Shown here: piece after piece, positions 1 through 10,025 of the stretch | Position numbering within the stretch: position 1 is the first letter of the stretch | Layout of the letters: the number at the start of each line of letters is the position of its first letter | DNA from: an uncultured Pelagibacteraceae bacterium | GTDB lineage: Bacteria > Pseudomonadota > Alphaproteobacteria > Pelagibacterales > Pelagibacteraceae | Assembly: GCA_902620465.1 (NCBI GenBank) | Contig: CACNIF010000001.1 | Coordinates: forward strand, 62,001 to 126,000 | Direction: 5' to 3' | Length of the DNA: 64,000 bases | Made by a program: the position numbers and the translations under genes | The notes under the pieces: generated by a model | What the model was told of the DNA's origin: nothing | Seen by the model: only the letters and a program-made list of their open reading frames with translations | The model's database searches: none

Positions 1-1
1 A

Positions 2-859
2 AAAGGTAAACATTACGATGAAAAACAAGTAATTGATAACACCGAAGAATTTTTCGCGAACAATCTCAATAAATCATTTTTCGATAATGATAAAATTATA
101 ATAATAAATAGGTGTACAGATAAAATAATCAAGATTGTTGAACAGTTAATTGATAGGAATACAAGTGATATAATATTTATACTTAACTCAGAAGTTTTAG
201 AGAAAAAATCTAAATTAAGAAACTTTTTTGAAAAATCAAAAAAAAAATTAGTATCAATTGCATTCTATCCAGATAATTTTGATACTCTTCTAAGAATTGC
301 TCGACAAGCATTAAGAGAAAGAAAAATATTGTTATCAAATGAATGTGTTAGTATTTTGGTAGGAAAATGTGCTAGTGACAGAAAAAATCTATTAAATGAA
401 ATAGAAAAAATTGAACTTTATTTAAAAGACAAAAAAAAGATAAATAATGAGGAAGTTTTTAAAATCATTAATCTCTCAGAAAATCATAGCGTAAATGAGT
501 TAATTAATAGTTGTTTAGTTAAAAATCAAAAAAAATTATTTAATATCCTTAACGATAATATTTTTTCAAATGAAGATTGTATTGTTATTATTCGAACTTT
601 GCTCAAGAAAGCAAAAGATCTTTTAAATCTTGTAACCCAATTTCAATTAAATAAAAATATTAATGCAACAATAGATAATGCAAAGCCACCAATTTTTTGG
701 AAAGACAAAAGTATTGTAAAAGATCAAATAAATATGTGGTCAATCATTAGATTAAAAAATTTGATTATAGAAATAAATGACATTGAGTATCAAATAAAGA
801 AAAATTCGGTCAATTCAATAAATCTAACAACAAACTTTTTACTAGAAAAATCAGCTTAA
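2..859 (+). CDS. holA: DNA polymerase III delta subunit (5'-truncated by window edge)
   Basis: Frame is open from base 2 through the listed ORF; HolA-like C-terminal sequence; position next to parB matches the conserved alphaproteobacterial order parA-parB-holA. Confidence 0.8.
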   Translation, partial: KGKHYDEKQVIDNTEEFFANNLNKSFFDNDKIIIINRCTDKIIKIVEQLIDRNTSDIIFILNSEVLEKKSKLRNFFEKSKKKLVSIAFYPDNFDTLLRIARQALRERKILLSNECVSILVGKCASDRKNLLNEIEKIELYLKDKKKINNEEVFKIINLSENHSVNELINSCLVKNQKKLFNILNDNIFSNEDCIVIIRTLLKKAKDLLNLVTQFQLNKNINATIDNAKPPIFWKDKSIVKDQINMWSIIRLKNLIIEINDIEYQIKKNSVNSINLTTNFLLEKSA

Positions 860-864
860 TTTTT

Positions 865-1707
865 TTAATAATTATTTTTTATAATATCAATTAATTTATT
901 TAATTGATCACTGTCATGAAATAAAATTGTAATTGAGCCTTTATTTCTTTTATTACTTTTTATTGATACGTTAAGTCCAATTTTATTCGAAATAGTTTCT
1001 TCTAGATTTTTTATGTTTGGATCTTTATGTAAATTTATTTTTTTAGATTTTTTAAATAATTTTACAAAATTTTCTGATTGTCTTACGGATAACTTCTTAT
1101 CTATAATCTTACTAGCAATAAAACTCGCATTATCTAGACCGACAAGAATCTTAGCATGACCAGGCGTGATTTTTCTTAGTTCAAGATAGCTAAGAACATC
1201 TGCTGGTAGATTCAGTAATCTTAAGGAATTAGTAATATAACTTCTGCTTTTACCGATAAATTTGGAAACTTTTTCCTGATCATAGGAAAATTCGTCAATT
1301 AATCTTTTATATCCTTGAGCCTCTTCCAAGGGATTTAAGTCATGTCTTTGCACATTTTCAACTATGGCAAACTCAAGTGATTTCAAATCATCCGCCTCAG
1401 TGACTACCACAGGGATATCATGCAAACCTGCCTTTCTTGCTGCAAGCCATCGTCTCTCTCCTGCAATAATCTCGTATTTAGAGTTATCAGAATTTGACTT
1501 TCTTACAATGATAGGCTGAATCACACCTCGTTCTTTTATTGAATTAGTCAGATCTTGTAAGTTTTCTTCCTCAAAAACTTTTCTTGGTTGAAATTTATTT
1601 GGAATGATATCACTCAATGAAAGTTTATTAGTTTTTGCCTCTACTCTAGTTTCACCGATTAAAGATGATAAACCTCGACCTAAACCTTTTTTTATTTGTG
1701 AATTCAT
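865..1707 (-). CDS. parB: Chromosome partitioning protein ParB
   Basis: GLGRGLSSLIG start, IxPNxFQPRKxF, ENVQRHDLNPLEEAQGYKRL, HTH region. Confidence 0.97.
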   Translation of the reverse strand: MNSQIKKGLGRGLSSLIGETRVEAKTNKLSLSDIIPNKFQPRKVFEEENLQDLTNSIKERGVIQPIIVRKSNSDNSKYEIIAGERRWLAARKAGLHDIPVVVTEADDLKSLEFAIVENVQRHDLNPLEEAQGYKRLIDEFSYDQEKVSKFIGKSRSYITNSLRLLNLPADVLSYLELRKITPGHAKILVGLDNASFIASKIIDKKLSVRQSENFVKLFKKSKKINLHKDPNIKNLEETISNKIGLNVSIKSNKRNKGSITILFHDSDQLNKLIDIIKNNY

Positions 1708-2501
1708 TATGCAGCACTCCCCATTTTATTTTCTTGTTCAATGAATTCATCAGTAAAATTGTAATAAGATTTACTACCTGGACAACTTTTATCATATATA
1801 AGCACAGGTACACCATGAGAAGGTGCTTCAGATAATCTTACATTTCTTGGTATCACTGTTTGATAGACTTTATCTTTAAAATAATCACGTGCCTCTTGTT
1901 CTACTTGAGAAGACAGCTTATTTCTTCTATCATACATTGTTAAAAGTATTCCTTGAATTTCTAAAGACGGATTAAGATTCACTTTTATTCTATCAATCGT
2001 CTTCATGAGTTGTGTCAGACCCTCTAATGCAAAAAATTCTGTTTGAAGGGGAACTAAAAGAGAGTTTGATGATACTAAAGCCATCACTGTTAATAAACTT
2101 AAGGAGGGAGGACAATCAATAAGCACATAATCATAAAGTCCTCTAGAATCATTTAAATAAGCGGTTAATTTGCTTTTTAAAATGAAAGCTCTATCGCTAT
2201 CACCAGCTGTTTCGACTTCTAAACCTGATAAATCTACATTGGATGTTATCAAATCGAGATTTTCAAATTTTGTCTTTTTAATAACATTCGAAATTGACAT
2301 AGTTCCATTTAAGATTCCATAAATTGTTTGATCTGATTGATTAGTATTAGATAATCCTAATCCAGTGGTAGCATTTCCTTGAGGATCTAAATCAATAACT
2401 AATATTTTTTTATTTTGTTGAGTTAAGGCTGAAGCCAAATTAATTACTGTAGTTGTTTTTCCAACTCCACCCTTTTGGTTTATTATTGAAATTATTTTCA
2501 C
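1707..2501 (-). CDS. parA: Chromosome partitioning ATPase ParA
   Basis: INQKGGVGKTTTVINLA deviant Walker A; DLDPQGNATTGLG. Confidence 0.97.
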   Translation of the reverse strand: MKIISIINQKGGVGKTTTVINLASALTQQNKKILVIDLDPQGNATTGLGLSNTNQSDQTIYGILNGTMSISNVIKKTKFENLDLITSNVDLSGLEVETAGDSDRAFILKSKLTAYLNDSRGLYDYVLIDCPPSLSLLTVMALVSSNSLLVPLQTEFFALEGLTQLMKTIDRIKVNLNPSLEIQGILLTMYDRRNKLSSQVEQEARDYFKDKVYQTVIPRNVRLSEAPSHGVPVLIYDKSCPGSKSYYNFTDEFIEQENKMGSAA

Positions 2502-3145
2502 AAATTTTTTTTTTTTATCTTTTTAATGTTGATTATAAATGAGTCGGTGCTAGTTATGCTTTTTTTTTCTTTATAATCCAAATCCCAAATTTTTAAGGTT
2601 TCACCTAAAATTTTTCTTCCACTTTTTCCCATAAATAAGATTAGATTATTGAATTGCCTAAAATTTTCATTTACTAGATCCAAAATTATAGGCATAGGTT
2701 TAAATGCTCTTGATATTATGGTTCCTGTTTCAATGTTCTTAAGTGTAAATATATCTTTTTGAATAATTTCTGTATTTAGGTTTAATTTTTCTGAGACATC
2801 TCTCAAAAAAGCACATTTGTGATGACTTTTTTCATAAAGGTTTATTTTTAATGAATTTTTTATCTTTTTCATGACAATTGCTATAACAAGTCCTGGCATC
2901 CCACCTCCCGTCCCTAAATCGCAGGTTGTATTACTATTTAAATCAATAAAATCAACTATTTGAGCAGAATCTATTATATGTCTTTGTCGTATTTCGTTTA
3001 TTTGTGAGGTTTTTTTACTAATTATATTAATTTGATCATTTTTTTGTTTTATCATTGATATTAAACTCTCAAGCTCAGAACAGGTTTCACGTGAAACTTT
3101 AGGTATTGGTATTTTTGAATAAAAATTTAAAATTGAGTTATCCAT
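2498..3145 (-). CDS. rsmG: 16S rRNA (guanine-N7)-methyltransferase RsmG (GidB)
   Basis: VSRET motif, DLGTGGGMPGLVIAI SAM-binding motif, synteny mnmG-rsmG-parA-parB. Confidence 0.95.
   Translation of the reverse strand: MDNSILNFYSKIPIPKVSRETCSELESLISMIKQKNDQINIISKKTSQINEIRQRHIIDSAQIVDFIDLNSNTTCDLGTGGGMPGLVIAIVMKKIKNSLKINLYEKSHHKCAFLRDVSEKLNLNTEIIQKDIFTLKNIETGTIISRAFKPMPIILDLVNENFRQFNNLILFMGKSGRKILGETLKIWDLDYKEKKSITSTDSFIINIKKIKKKNL
3083..3098. promoter_or_regulatory. Candidate parS centromere site
   Basis: GGTTTCACGTGAAACT: the 14-bp core GTTTCACGTGAAAC matches the core of the parS consensus TGTTTCACGTGAAACA and is fully palindromic; encoded in rsmG beside parAB. Confidence 0.9.
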
Positions 3146-5016
3146 TAAGCTATATGCTTAATAGACTTTCTTTTGACATGTGACAACAAAATATATACCG
3201 CTGCTGGTGTAATTCCATCGATTCTAAGAGCCTGACCCATAGTTTTAGGCTTAATTTCTTTAAATTTTGCTTTCACCTCGTTAGATAAACCAGAAAATTG
3301 ATCGTAATCAATATTATCCGGTATAGTTAAATTCTCATCTCTTTTAAATGCCAAGATATCTGCTTTTTGCTTTTTTAAATATCCTCTATAATGGGAATTA
3401 ATCTCTATTTGCTCATCTATATCTGCACCATGATCTAAAATCTCAGGCCATATATCTCTAATTTTACTCATATTAACCGTTCTTTGAGTTAAAATCTCAT
3501 CTGCTGATCGAAATACGCCATCTTTAGCTATTTTAATACCAAATTTTTCAGCTCTAGAGGGAGAAATGCTCAAATTAGACATCTGCTTTGATATCTTCCT
3601 CAATTTTTGGAATTTATCCTCAAATATCTCTTTTCTAATATCAGAAATTAATCCAATATTAATTCCCTTATGAGTAAGTCTTAAATCAGCATTATCTGAT
3701 CTGAGGCTTAATCTGTATTCAGCTCTTGATGTAAACATTCTATAAGGCTCAGCAACACCTTTGGTGACTAAATCATCTATCATTACTCCAATATAAGCAT
3801 CAGATCTATCAAGGATAAAAGGCTCCATTTTTTTTAACGAGATAGCAGCATTAATTCCAGCTATAAGGCCTTGGGCTGCAGCCTCTTCATAGCCTGTAGT
3901 TCCGTTAATTTGACCTGCAAGGTATAGATTCTTTATCTTCTTTGTTTCTAGTGTCAGAAAAAGTTCTCTAGGATCAATATAATCATATTCTATAGCATAT
4001 CCAGGACGTATAATTTTTACATTCTCTAAACCATTGATATTGTTGAGTATTTCATATTGAACAACCTCTGGTAGAGATGTTGATATACCATTTGGATAAA
4101 TTGTATGATCATTAAGCCCCTCTGGTTCTAAAAATATCTGATGTCTTGTCTTTTCAGCAAATTTTACAATCTTATCCTCTATTGAGGGACAATATCTTGG
4201 TCCTACACCCTGTATGTTACCAGAGTATATTGCACTTTTAGATAAATTCTTTTCAATAATCTTATGAACCTTTTCATTAGTATAAGTCATAGAGCAAGAT
4301 ACTTGTTTGTTTAGATTTTTTTTGGTTAAGAAAGAGAAAAAATAAGGATCATCATCTGCAGATTGTTTTTCCAATTTTTGAAAATTAATAGTTCTAGAAT
4401 CTAACCTTGGTGGTGTTCCAGTTTTTAATCTGCCTATCTTAAAATTATATTTCTTTAACTGTTCACTTAAACCAGTACTTGGCTTTTCATTAATTCGACC
4501 AGCAGGAGTTCTCTCATCACCAATATGTATCAAACCATTTAAAAATGTGCCGGTTGTAAGGATTAATTTGTTACAACTTACTTTATTACCTTTTAAGGTT
4601 AAAAATCCATTTATTTCATTATTTTTAAAAATGAACTTAATTACAGGATCAGAAAAAATCGTTAAATTACAATAGTTTACGAGTTTTTCTTGCATAAATT
4701 TTCTATAAAGTGATCTATCAGATTGAGTTCTTGGTCCTCTTACTGCTGGACCTCTACTTCTGTTTAACAGTCTAAACTGTATTCCAGACTTATCAGCTAC
4801 CTCGCCCATAACCCCATCTAAAGCATCAATTTCTCTCACCAAATGACCTTTTCCTAAACCACCTATTGCAGGATTACATGACATTTCTCCTATAGTATTT
4901 TTGTTGTGAGTGAACAGGGCAGTGTTAACACCGAGTCGAGCAGATGCTGCAGCTGCTTCGCAGCCTGCATGGCCTCCTCCAATTACTGCTACATCAAAAG
5001 ATAAATCTTTTCTCAT
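3145..5016 (-). CDS. mnmG: tRNA uridine 5-carboxymethylaminomethyl modification enzyme MnmG (GidA)
   Basis: [33 protein letters not shown]. Confidence 0.98.
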   Translation of the reverse strand: MRKDLSFDVAVIGGGHAGCEAAAASARLGVNTALFTHNKNTIGEMSCNPAIGGLGKGHLVREIDALDGVMGEVADKSGIQFRLLNRSRGPAVRGPRTQSDRSLYRKFMQEKLVNYCNLTIFSDPVIKFIFKNNEINGFLTLKGNKVSCNKLILTTGTFLNGLIHIGDERTPAGRINEKPSTGLSEQLKKYNFKIGRLKTGTPPRLDSRTINFQKLEKQSADDDPYFFSFLTKKNLNKQVSCSMTYTNEKVHKIIEKNLSKSAIYSGNIQGVGPRYCPSIEDKIVKFAEKTRHQIFLEPEGLNDHTIYPNGISTSLPEVVQYEILNNINGLENVKIIRPGYAIEYDYIDPRELFLTLETKKIKNLYLAGQINGTTGYEEAAAQGLIAGINAAISLKKMEPFILDRSDAYIGVMIDDLVTKGVAEPYRMFTSRAEYRLSLRSDNADLRLTHKGINIGLISDIRKEIFEDKFQKLRKISKQMSNLSISPSRAEKFGIKIAKDGVFRSADEILTQRTVNMSKIRDIWPEILDHGADIDEQIEINSHYRGYLKKQKADILAFKRDENLTIPDNIDYDQFSGLSNEVKAKFKEIKPKTMGQALRIDGITPAAVYILLSHVKRKSIKHIA

Positions 5017-5127
5017 GACGTAAATTTATATTCGAATAAAATATTTACAAGATTTGTATTTTTTTTTATTAAGTACTATTTATCAGGGTAAATTGACAAT
5101 AATGAGTGAAAATTAGGTATATTTCTT

Positions 5128-6459
5128 TTATTTTCCTATGCAAAAATCATTAAAAATACTACCTAAGATCTCCTCAACATCAACCTTTCCGACTATCATA
5201 CCAAGCTGTCGTGCTGCTAATCTTAAATCTTCGGCTGCTATGTCAAAATCTTCAACTTGCTTTTTTTGATTAAATCTTTTTAAATGAGATACACATTGCT
5301 CAAGATGTTGTCTATGTCGCTCTCTAGTAATAAGAATATCATCACTTGTTATGAATTTATTTTTTAATGTGTTTTTTATTTTTTGAATGAGTTTATCAAT
5401 ATTTAGATTATTTTTTATTGATATTAAAACGTGATTTATCCTGTTTATTTCTGGATCAATATCTTTTTCTAAAAGATCAGATTTATTTAAAACTAAAATC
5501 GCATTATCGTCTAATAAATCCTTCAAAGTATCAGTAAAATAAGTGTTTTTGGCATCTACGACTACTAGTTTCAGGTCTGCTTCTTCGGCTCTGTTTAGAG
5601 ATAATTTAATGCCTTTTTTTTCAATTTCGTCTACAGATTCTCTTATACCGGCAGTATCAGAAACTATTACCGGATAACCATCTATATTAAGATGAGTTTC
5701 TATAACATCTCTTGTTGTTCCAGCGATTTCAGAGACTATTGCAACATCTCTATTAGATAAAAGATTTATTAAGCTAGACTTACCAGCGTTAGTTGGTCCT
5801 AGAATTGCAATTTTAAATCCCTCCCTAATTCTCTCTCCTGCTTTTTGGTCATTCATAATCTTTTCTATATCTTTTAAAACTTCATCTGTATCTTTTTTAA
5901 TTTTATTTAGAATATCTTTTGGTAAATCTTCATCTGGAAAATCTATTTTAGCTTCAACATGAGATAAAATTTGTAAAAGTTTTTCTCTTAATGAATTAAA
6001 TTTATCCGCTGAGCGTCCACTCATAATTTTAACTGCTTGCTTTCTTTGAATTTCAGTTTCAGAAGAAATTAAGTCGGCTACACTTTCTGCTTTTAATAAA
6101 TTAATTTTTCCATTTTGGAATGCAAGCTTTGTGAATTCACCAGGTTCTGCAAATCGACAATTTTCAATATTTGAGATATTCTTATGAATTGCCTCAATTA
6201 CTGCCTTACTTCCATGTACCTGTATCTCAGCCATATCTTCGCCTGTGTAGCTCTCAGGGCCAGGAAACCACAAAACTATTCCCTCGTCTATAAGTTCAGA
6301 AGTCTCAATATTGTTTATTTTCCGGAGAGTTGCTTCTCTGGGTCTTGGAACATCTTTATTTGTTAATAATTTAATTACCTTCGAAGTATCAGGTCCAGAA
6401 ATTCTTATAATTGCAACTCCAGAAACACCTGGACCAGTCGACAAAGCATAAATCGTCAT
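5128..6459 (-). CDS. mnmE: tRNA modification GTPase MnmE (TrmE)
   Basis: MTIYALSTGPGVSGVAIIRISG start, GPTNAGKSSLINLL, DTAGIR, C-terminal FCIGK. Confidence 0.98.
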   Translation of the reverse strand: MTIYALSTGPGVSGVAIIRISGPDTSKVIKLLTNKDVPRPREATLRKINNIETSELIDEGIVLWFPGPESYTGEDMAEIQVHGSKAVIEAIHKNISNIENCRFAEPGEFTKLAFQNGKINLLKAESVADLISSETEIQRKQAVKIMSGRSADKFNSLREKLLQILSHVEAKIDFPDEDLPKDILNKIKKDTDEVLKDIEKIMNDQKAGERIREGFKIAILGPTNAGKSSLINLLSNRDVAIVSEIAGTTRDVIETHLNIDGYPVIVSDTAGIRESVDEIEKKGIKLSLNRAEEADLKLVVVDAKNTYFTDTLKDLLDDNAILVLNKSDLLEKDIDPEINRINHVLISIKNNLNIDKLIQKIKNTLKNKFITSDDILITRERHRQHLEQCVSHLKRFNQKKQVEDFDIAAEDLRLAARQLGMIVGKVDVEEILGSIFNDFCIGK

Positions 6460-6469
6460 AAAAATTTAA

Positions 6470-8158
6470 TTAATTATATATTTTTTCTAAAGATTTGAAA
6501 AATTGGTTCGAAAATTTCTTTTGATCAAACAAGGGAGAACTTAAAGCATTATCAAAAACAATATTACGTATCTTTTTAAGGTTTTTGACATTTTTTTCTA
6601 AACTCACAGCAATATTTATATAATCATTTTCATTTTCAGCAATTAATTCCTTCAAGTTAAGATTTTTATTTATAGACTCACCACTTCTTGAATTATAATT
6701 AAATCCTTTCATCGTAAGCACAGGAACACCCATCCAAATTGCCTCAAAGGATGTTGTAACACCATTATAAGGAAAGGTATCTAATGCAATATCTATTTTT
6801 TTATACTGATTTAAGTGATCCTCAAAATTTCCTTTAAAAGACAAAAATTCAATAGAATTTAAAACATCATGTTTCCTAAATTTTTCAACCATTGCAGATC
6901 TAAAAGTAGCATTGGAAGATTTTAAAATTAATTTTGAATTCTTCACTTTTTTTAATATTTTTGACCAAACTTTTATAACTCTGTCATTTATTTTATTATA
7001 ATTGTTAAAGGATCCAAAAGTTATAAATTTATTTTCAACTATTGGTGCTGTTATCTGTAACCTTGGTATGTCAAAACCAGAATGACAATTCCAAATATCT
7101 TCCATGTATAAAATTTTTTCAGAGTATAGTTTTTTTTCATCTTCAAAAATCAAATTTTTATCCGCAATTATATAGTCCATTTCTTTAATTCCAGTTGTAT
7201 TCTGAAAACCACACCAAGTTATTTGTGTTGGTGCTAATCGATTTTTATAAAGAGACAATCGGTGATTAGATGTAAGACCCATCAGATCAATAAGTATATC
7301 AATTTTATCGCTTCTCACTAAATTGATCACCTCAATATCGTCTAAGTTTCTAATATTAGTCATATTGTCTACATATTGCTTAAAATCTCGCGTTGTCGAA
7401 TCTTCCTTGTCAGGTTTATTTCCATCATAAATACTTATGTTAAATTTATTTCTATCGTAATTAAGTAGAACAGTTTTTAAAAAATGAGTAACAGAATGCC
7501 TAGATCTTATATCAGCAGAGTGAAAACCAATATTAATTTTTTTTCTATCCGAACCACTTATTTTAACTATTTTATCTTGAGGATAAGTAATTAATTTTTG
7601 ATCTAGGATTTGAGAATATTCTAAAAATTTTTTTTGATCCCAATTATAAATAAAACTTTGATAATAAATGTATGATGCCAAAGCATCAATACTGGACGTT
7701 TCTTTTTCAGCGATTTGATTAAGGTAATAGATAACCTTTTCCATATCTACATTGCGAACTAATGCTCTAACTAAAGCTCTTGTAAGCTCATCATTTTTTT
7801 CAAAATAATCTCTATTATCATTATAATATAGGAAAATTTCCTTGAGAATATTACCTGTTAAATTTATTTCATTCGACTTGAATTCGATATCAAAAAGATC
7901 AATAGAAGCATTTATAAAATTTTTCAAAGCGTTAAAAGAATGTTCAGTTTTTTTTTTGTCTTTTAAATATGCTGTTCTAAAATCAATTATTGCACTTTTT
8001 AAAGTTACTTCTGATTTATCAGATAATATTTTGCACACCCCAGATAAATTAATTAATCCTGAATTCAAATTTTTCTTATCAATATTTTGTATAATTGATA
8101 AGATTTTTGTATACTTTTTTTCCTCAAAGAGTTTTTGAAAATCAATTTTTTTGTTCAT
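6470..8158 (-). CDS. GT41-like (SPINDLY/OGT-type) glycosyltransferase, copy A
   Basis: C-terminal motifs IDILIDLMGLTSNHRL, RLAPTQITWCGFQNTTG, FGSFNNYNKI, DIALDTFPYNGVTTSFEAIWMGVPVLTM. Confidence 0.85.
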   Translation of the reverse strand: MNKKIDFQKLFEEKKYTKILSIIQNIDKKNLNSGLINLSGVCKILSDKSEVTLKSAIIDFRTAYLKDKKKTEHSFNALKNFINASIDLFDIEFKSNEINLTGNILKEIFLYYNDNRDYFEKNDELTRALVRALVRNVDMEKVIYYLNQIAEKETSSIDALASYIYYQSFIYNWDQKKFLEYSQILDQKLITYPQDKIVKISGSDRKKINIGFHSADIRSRHSVTHFLKTVLLNYDRNKFNISIYDGNKPDKEDSTTRDFKQYVDNMTNIRNLDDIEVINLVRSDKIDILIDLMGLTSNHRLSLYKNRLAPTQITWCGFQNTTGIKEMDYIIADKNLIFEDEKKLYSEKILYMEDIWNCHSGFDIPRLQITAPIVENKFITFGSFNNYNKINDRVIKVWSKILKKVKNSKLILKSSNATFRSAMVEKFRKHDVLNSIEFLSFKGNFEDHLNQYKKIDIALDTFPYNGVTTSFEAIWMGVPVLTMKGFNYNSRSGESINKNLNLKELIAENENDYINIAVSLEKNVKNLKKIRNIVFDNALSSPLFDQKKFSNQFFKSLEKIYN

Positions 8159-8169
8159 CCTTTAATTGC

Positions 8170-8231
8170 CAAAATTTTATTATAATAATTTCCAATACTC
8201 TAGGACCAATAGATAAAGCATAAATAGTCAT
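8170..8231 (-). pseudogene. Degenerate duplicate of the mnmE 5' end
   Basis: Minus strand from ATG at 8231 translates MTIYALSIGPRVLEIIIIKFW versus MnmE MTIYALSTGPGVSGVAIIRIS; sits 12 nt past the GT copy B stop, as mnmE sits 10 nt past the GT copy A stop. Confidence 0.9.
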
Positions 8232-8243
8232 AGATAAAATTAT

Positions 8244-9926
8244 TTAATTATATAATTTTTCCAAGCTAGAAAAAAATCCATCTGAAAATTTCTTTTTATC
8301 AAATAAAGGTGTTTTTGAAACGTTATCATAAATATTTTTTCTTATCTTAATCAACTCTTCTGCGTTCAGAGCTAAATTAACAGCTTTTTTTATATAGTCT
8401 TCTTTATCATTACCAATTAGTGAAACAAGATTTGCGTTTTTATTTATGGACTCACCACATCTTGAATTTAAATTGTGGCCTTTCATTGTGACTACCGGAA
8501 CACCCATCCAAATTGCTTCAAATGAAGTTGTAACTCCATTATAGGGAAAAGTGTCTAAAGCTATATCGATGTCTTTATAAGTTTCTAAATGATTTGAAAA
8601 TTTTTTTTTAAACGGCAAAATAATTACAGACTTTAATACACCATATTTATCAAATTCTTCTTTGAATCTTTCAGTCGATATAGGAAATGATGTTTTCAAC
8701 ATTAATTTTGAATTTTTAACTTTTTTTAATATCTTTGACCAAACTTGAATTACATCGTCATTTATTTTTCTAAAATTATTAAATGATCCAAATGTAATGA
8801 ATTTTTTTAAAATTGAAGGCGCCGAATTAAATTCTCTTTTACTATCATAACCGTAATGACAATTCCAAATTTCTGGTAAATAAATAATTTTCTCCGAATA
8901 ATATTTTTCCTCATCAGGTTTTATTAAATTTCTATCAGCAATTAAATAATCCATTCCCGAAAGCCCAGTTGTATTTGGGTATCCACACCAGGATATTTGA
9001 ATAGGTGCTACACGGTTTTTAAACAATGTCAATCTATGGTCTGAAGTTAGTCCGTTAAGATCAATAATAATATCAATCTTGTCTTTTCTAATTTTATTAA
9101 TAACTTCAATATCTTTTAAACTTTTTATTTCATATATTATGAAAACTTTGTCCTCAAATTCTTTGATTGTATCATCTTTCTTGAGATTATTGTTATAAAT
9201 GAAAATGTTATACTTTTTTTTGTCATAAAAATTAATTACTGTTTTTAAAAAATAAACTACAGAATGTTTCCCCCTAATGTCAGACGATATGAATGCTATA
9301 TTTAATTTTTCATTTTTATTATTTATAATTTTTTCTAATCCATCATTTTTGTGTATAGGAACTAAATCACTAATCTTTTTTGAATTATTGAGAAATTCTT
9401 CTTGACTCCAGCCAAAAATATAATTTCTAAAAAAGATAGATGCTATTAAGGCGTCTATGTTAGAACTTAAATCAAAAACTTTTTTATAATGTTTAATAAT
9501 GGTTTCTGTATCTGAAGTACGTACAATAACTTTTGAAAAGTTGTACATCAAAACTTTATTTGTTTCAAAAAAACTTTTGTTTTTTTCGTAAAAAAAATAT
9601 ATATCATCAAAGAAATTTTTTTTGAGTTCATTTTCATTTTCTCTAAATTCATTATCAAAATGAATTACAGAGGTACTTATTAAATTTCTTAATGGATCAA
9701 ATAATTTTTCTGTTACTGTTTCTTTCAAACATGAATCTTTAAAATCTTGTATTGCAGATTTCTCAGCAGCAGAGGACTTGCCCGCCAACATTCTTGAAAC
9801 ACCACAGAGATTCAATAAACTAGGTGTTTTATCTTTTTCTTTAAGTTCGTTTTCAATTATTGAAACAATCAAAGAATATTTTTTTTCCTTTAATAATTTT
9901 AAAAAATTAGTGCTCTTTGTCGGCAT
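8244..9926 (-). CDS. GT41-like (SPINDLY/OGT-type) glycosyltransferase, copy B (start likely the ATG at 9926; track ORF extends to 9935 through a TTG)
   Basis: Co-linear paralog of 6470..8158; DIALDTFPYNGVTTSFEAIWMGVPVVTMKG. Confidence 0.85.
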   Translation of the reverse strand: MPTKSTNFLKLLKEKKYSLIVSIIENELKEKDKTPSLLNLCGVSRMLAGKSSAAEKSAIQDFKDSCLKETVTEKLFDPLRNLISTSVIHFDNEFRENENELKKNFFDDIYFFYEKNKSFFETNKVLMYNFSKVIVRTSDTETIIKHYKKVFDLSSNIDALIASIFFRNYIFGWSQEEFLNNSKKISDLVPIHKNDGLEKIINNKNEKLNIAFISSDIRGKHSVVYFLKTVINFYDKKKYNIFIYNNNLKKDDTIKEFEDKVFIIYEIKSLKDIEVINKIRKDKIDIIIDLNGLTSDHRLTLFKNRVAPIQISWCGYPNTTGLSGMDYLIADRNLIKPDEEKYYSEKIIYLPEIWNCHYGYDSKREFNSAPSILKKFITFGSFNNFRKINDDVIQVWSKILKKVKNSKLMLKTSFPISTERFKEEFDKYGVLKSVIILPFKKKFSNHLETYKDIDIALDTFPYNGVTTSFEAIWMGVPVVTMKGHNLNSRCGESINKNANLVSLIGNDKEDYIKKAVNLALNAEELIKIRKNIYDNVSKTPLFDKKKFSDGFFSSLEKLYN

Positions 9927-10025
9927 AACGTCCAATTATATATTTATTGGATAACATTATTATTTTTTTTGAATAAAAATAGTTTTTTTTTGTATTTTTT
10001 AACTCTCTGTATATTTAGACTAGAT

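Noticed and set aside
7842-8138. 98-aa plus-strand ORF
   Set aside because: Antisense to GT copy A with no family signal.
9931-9951. TCCAAT-N9-ATTGGA inverted repeat at the GT copy B start
   Set aside because: Only 6-bp arms in very AT-rich DNA, partly within the possible leader; chance is likely.
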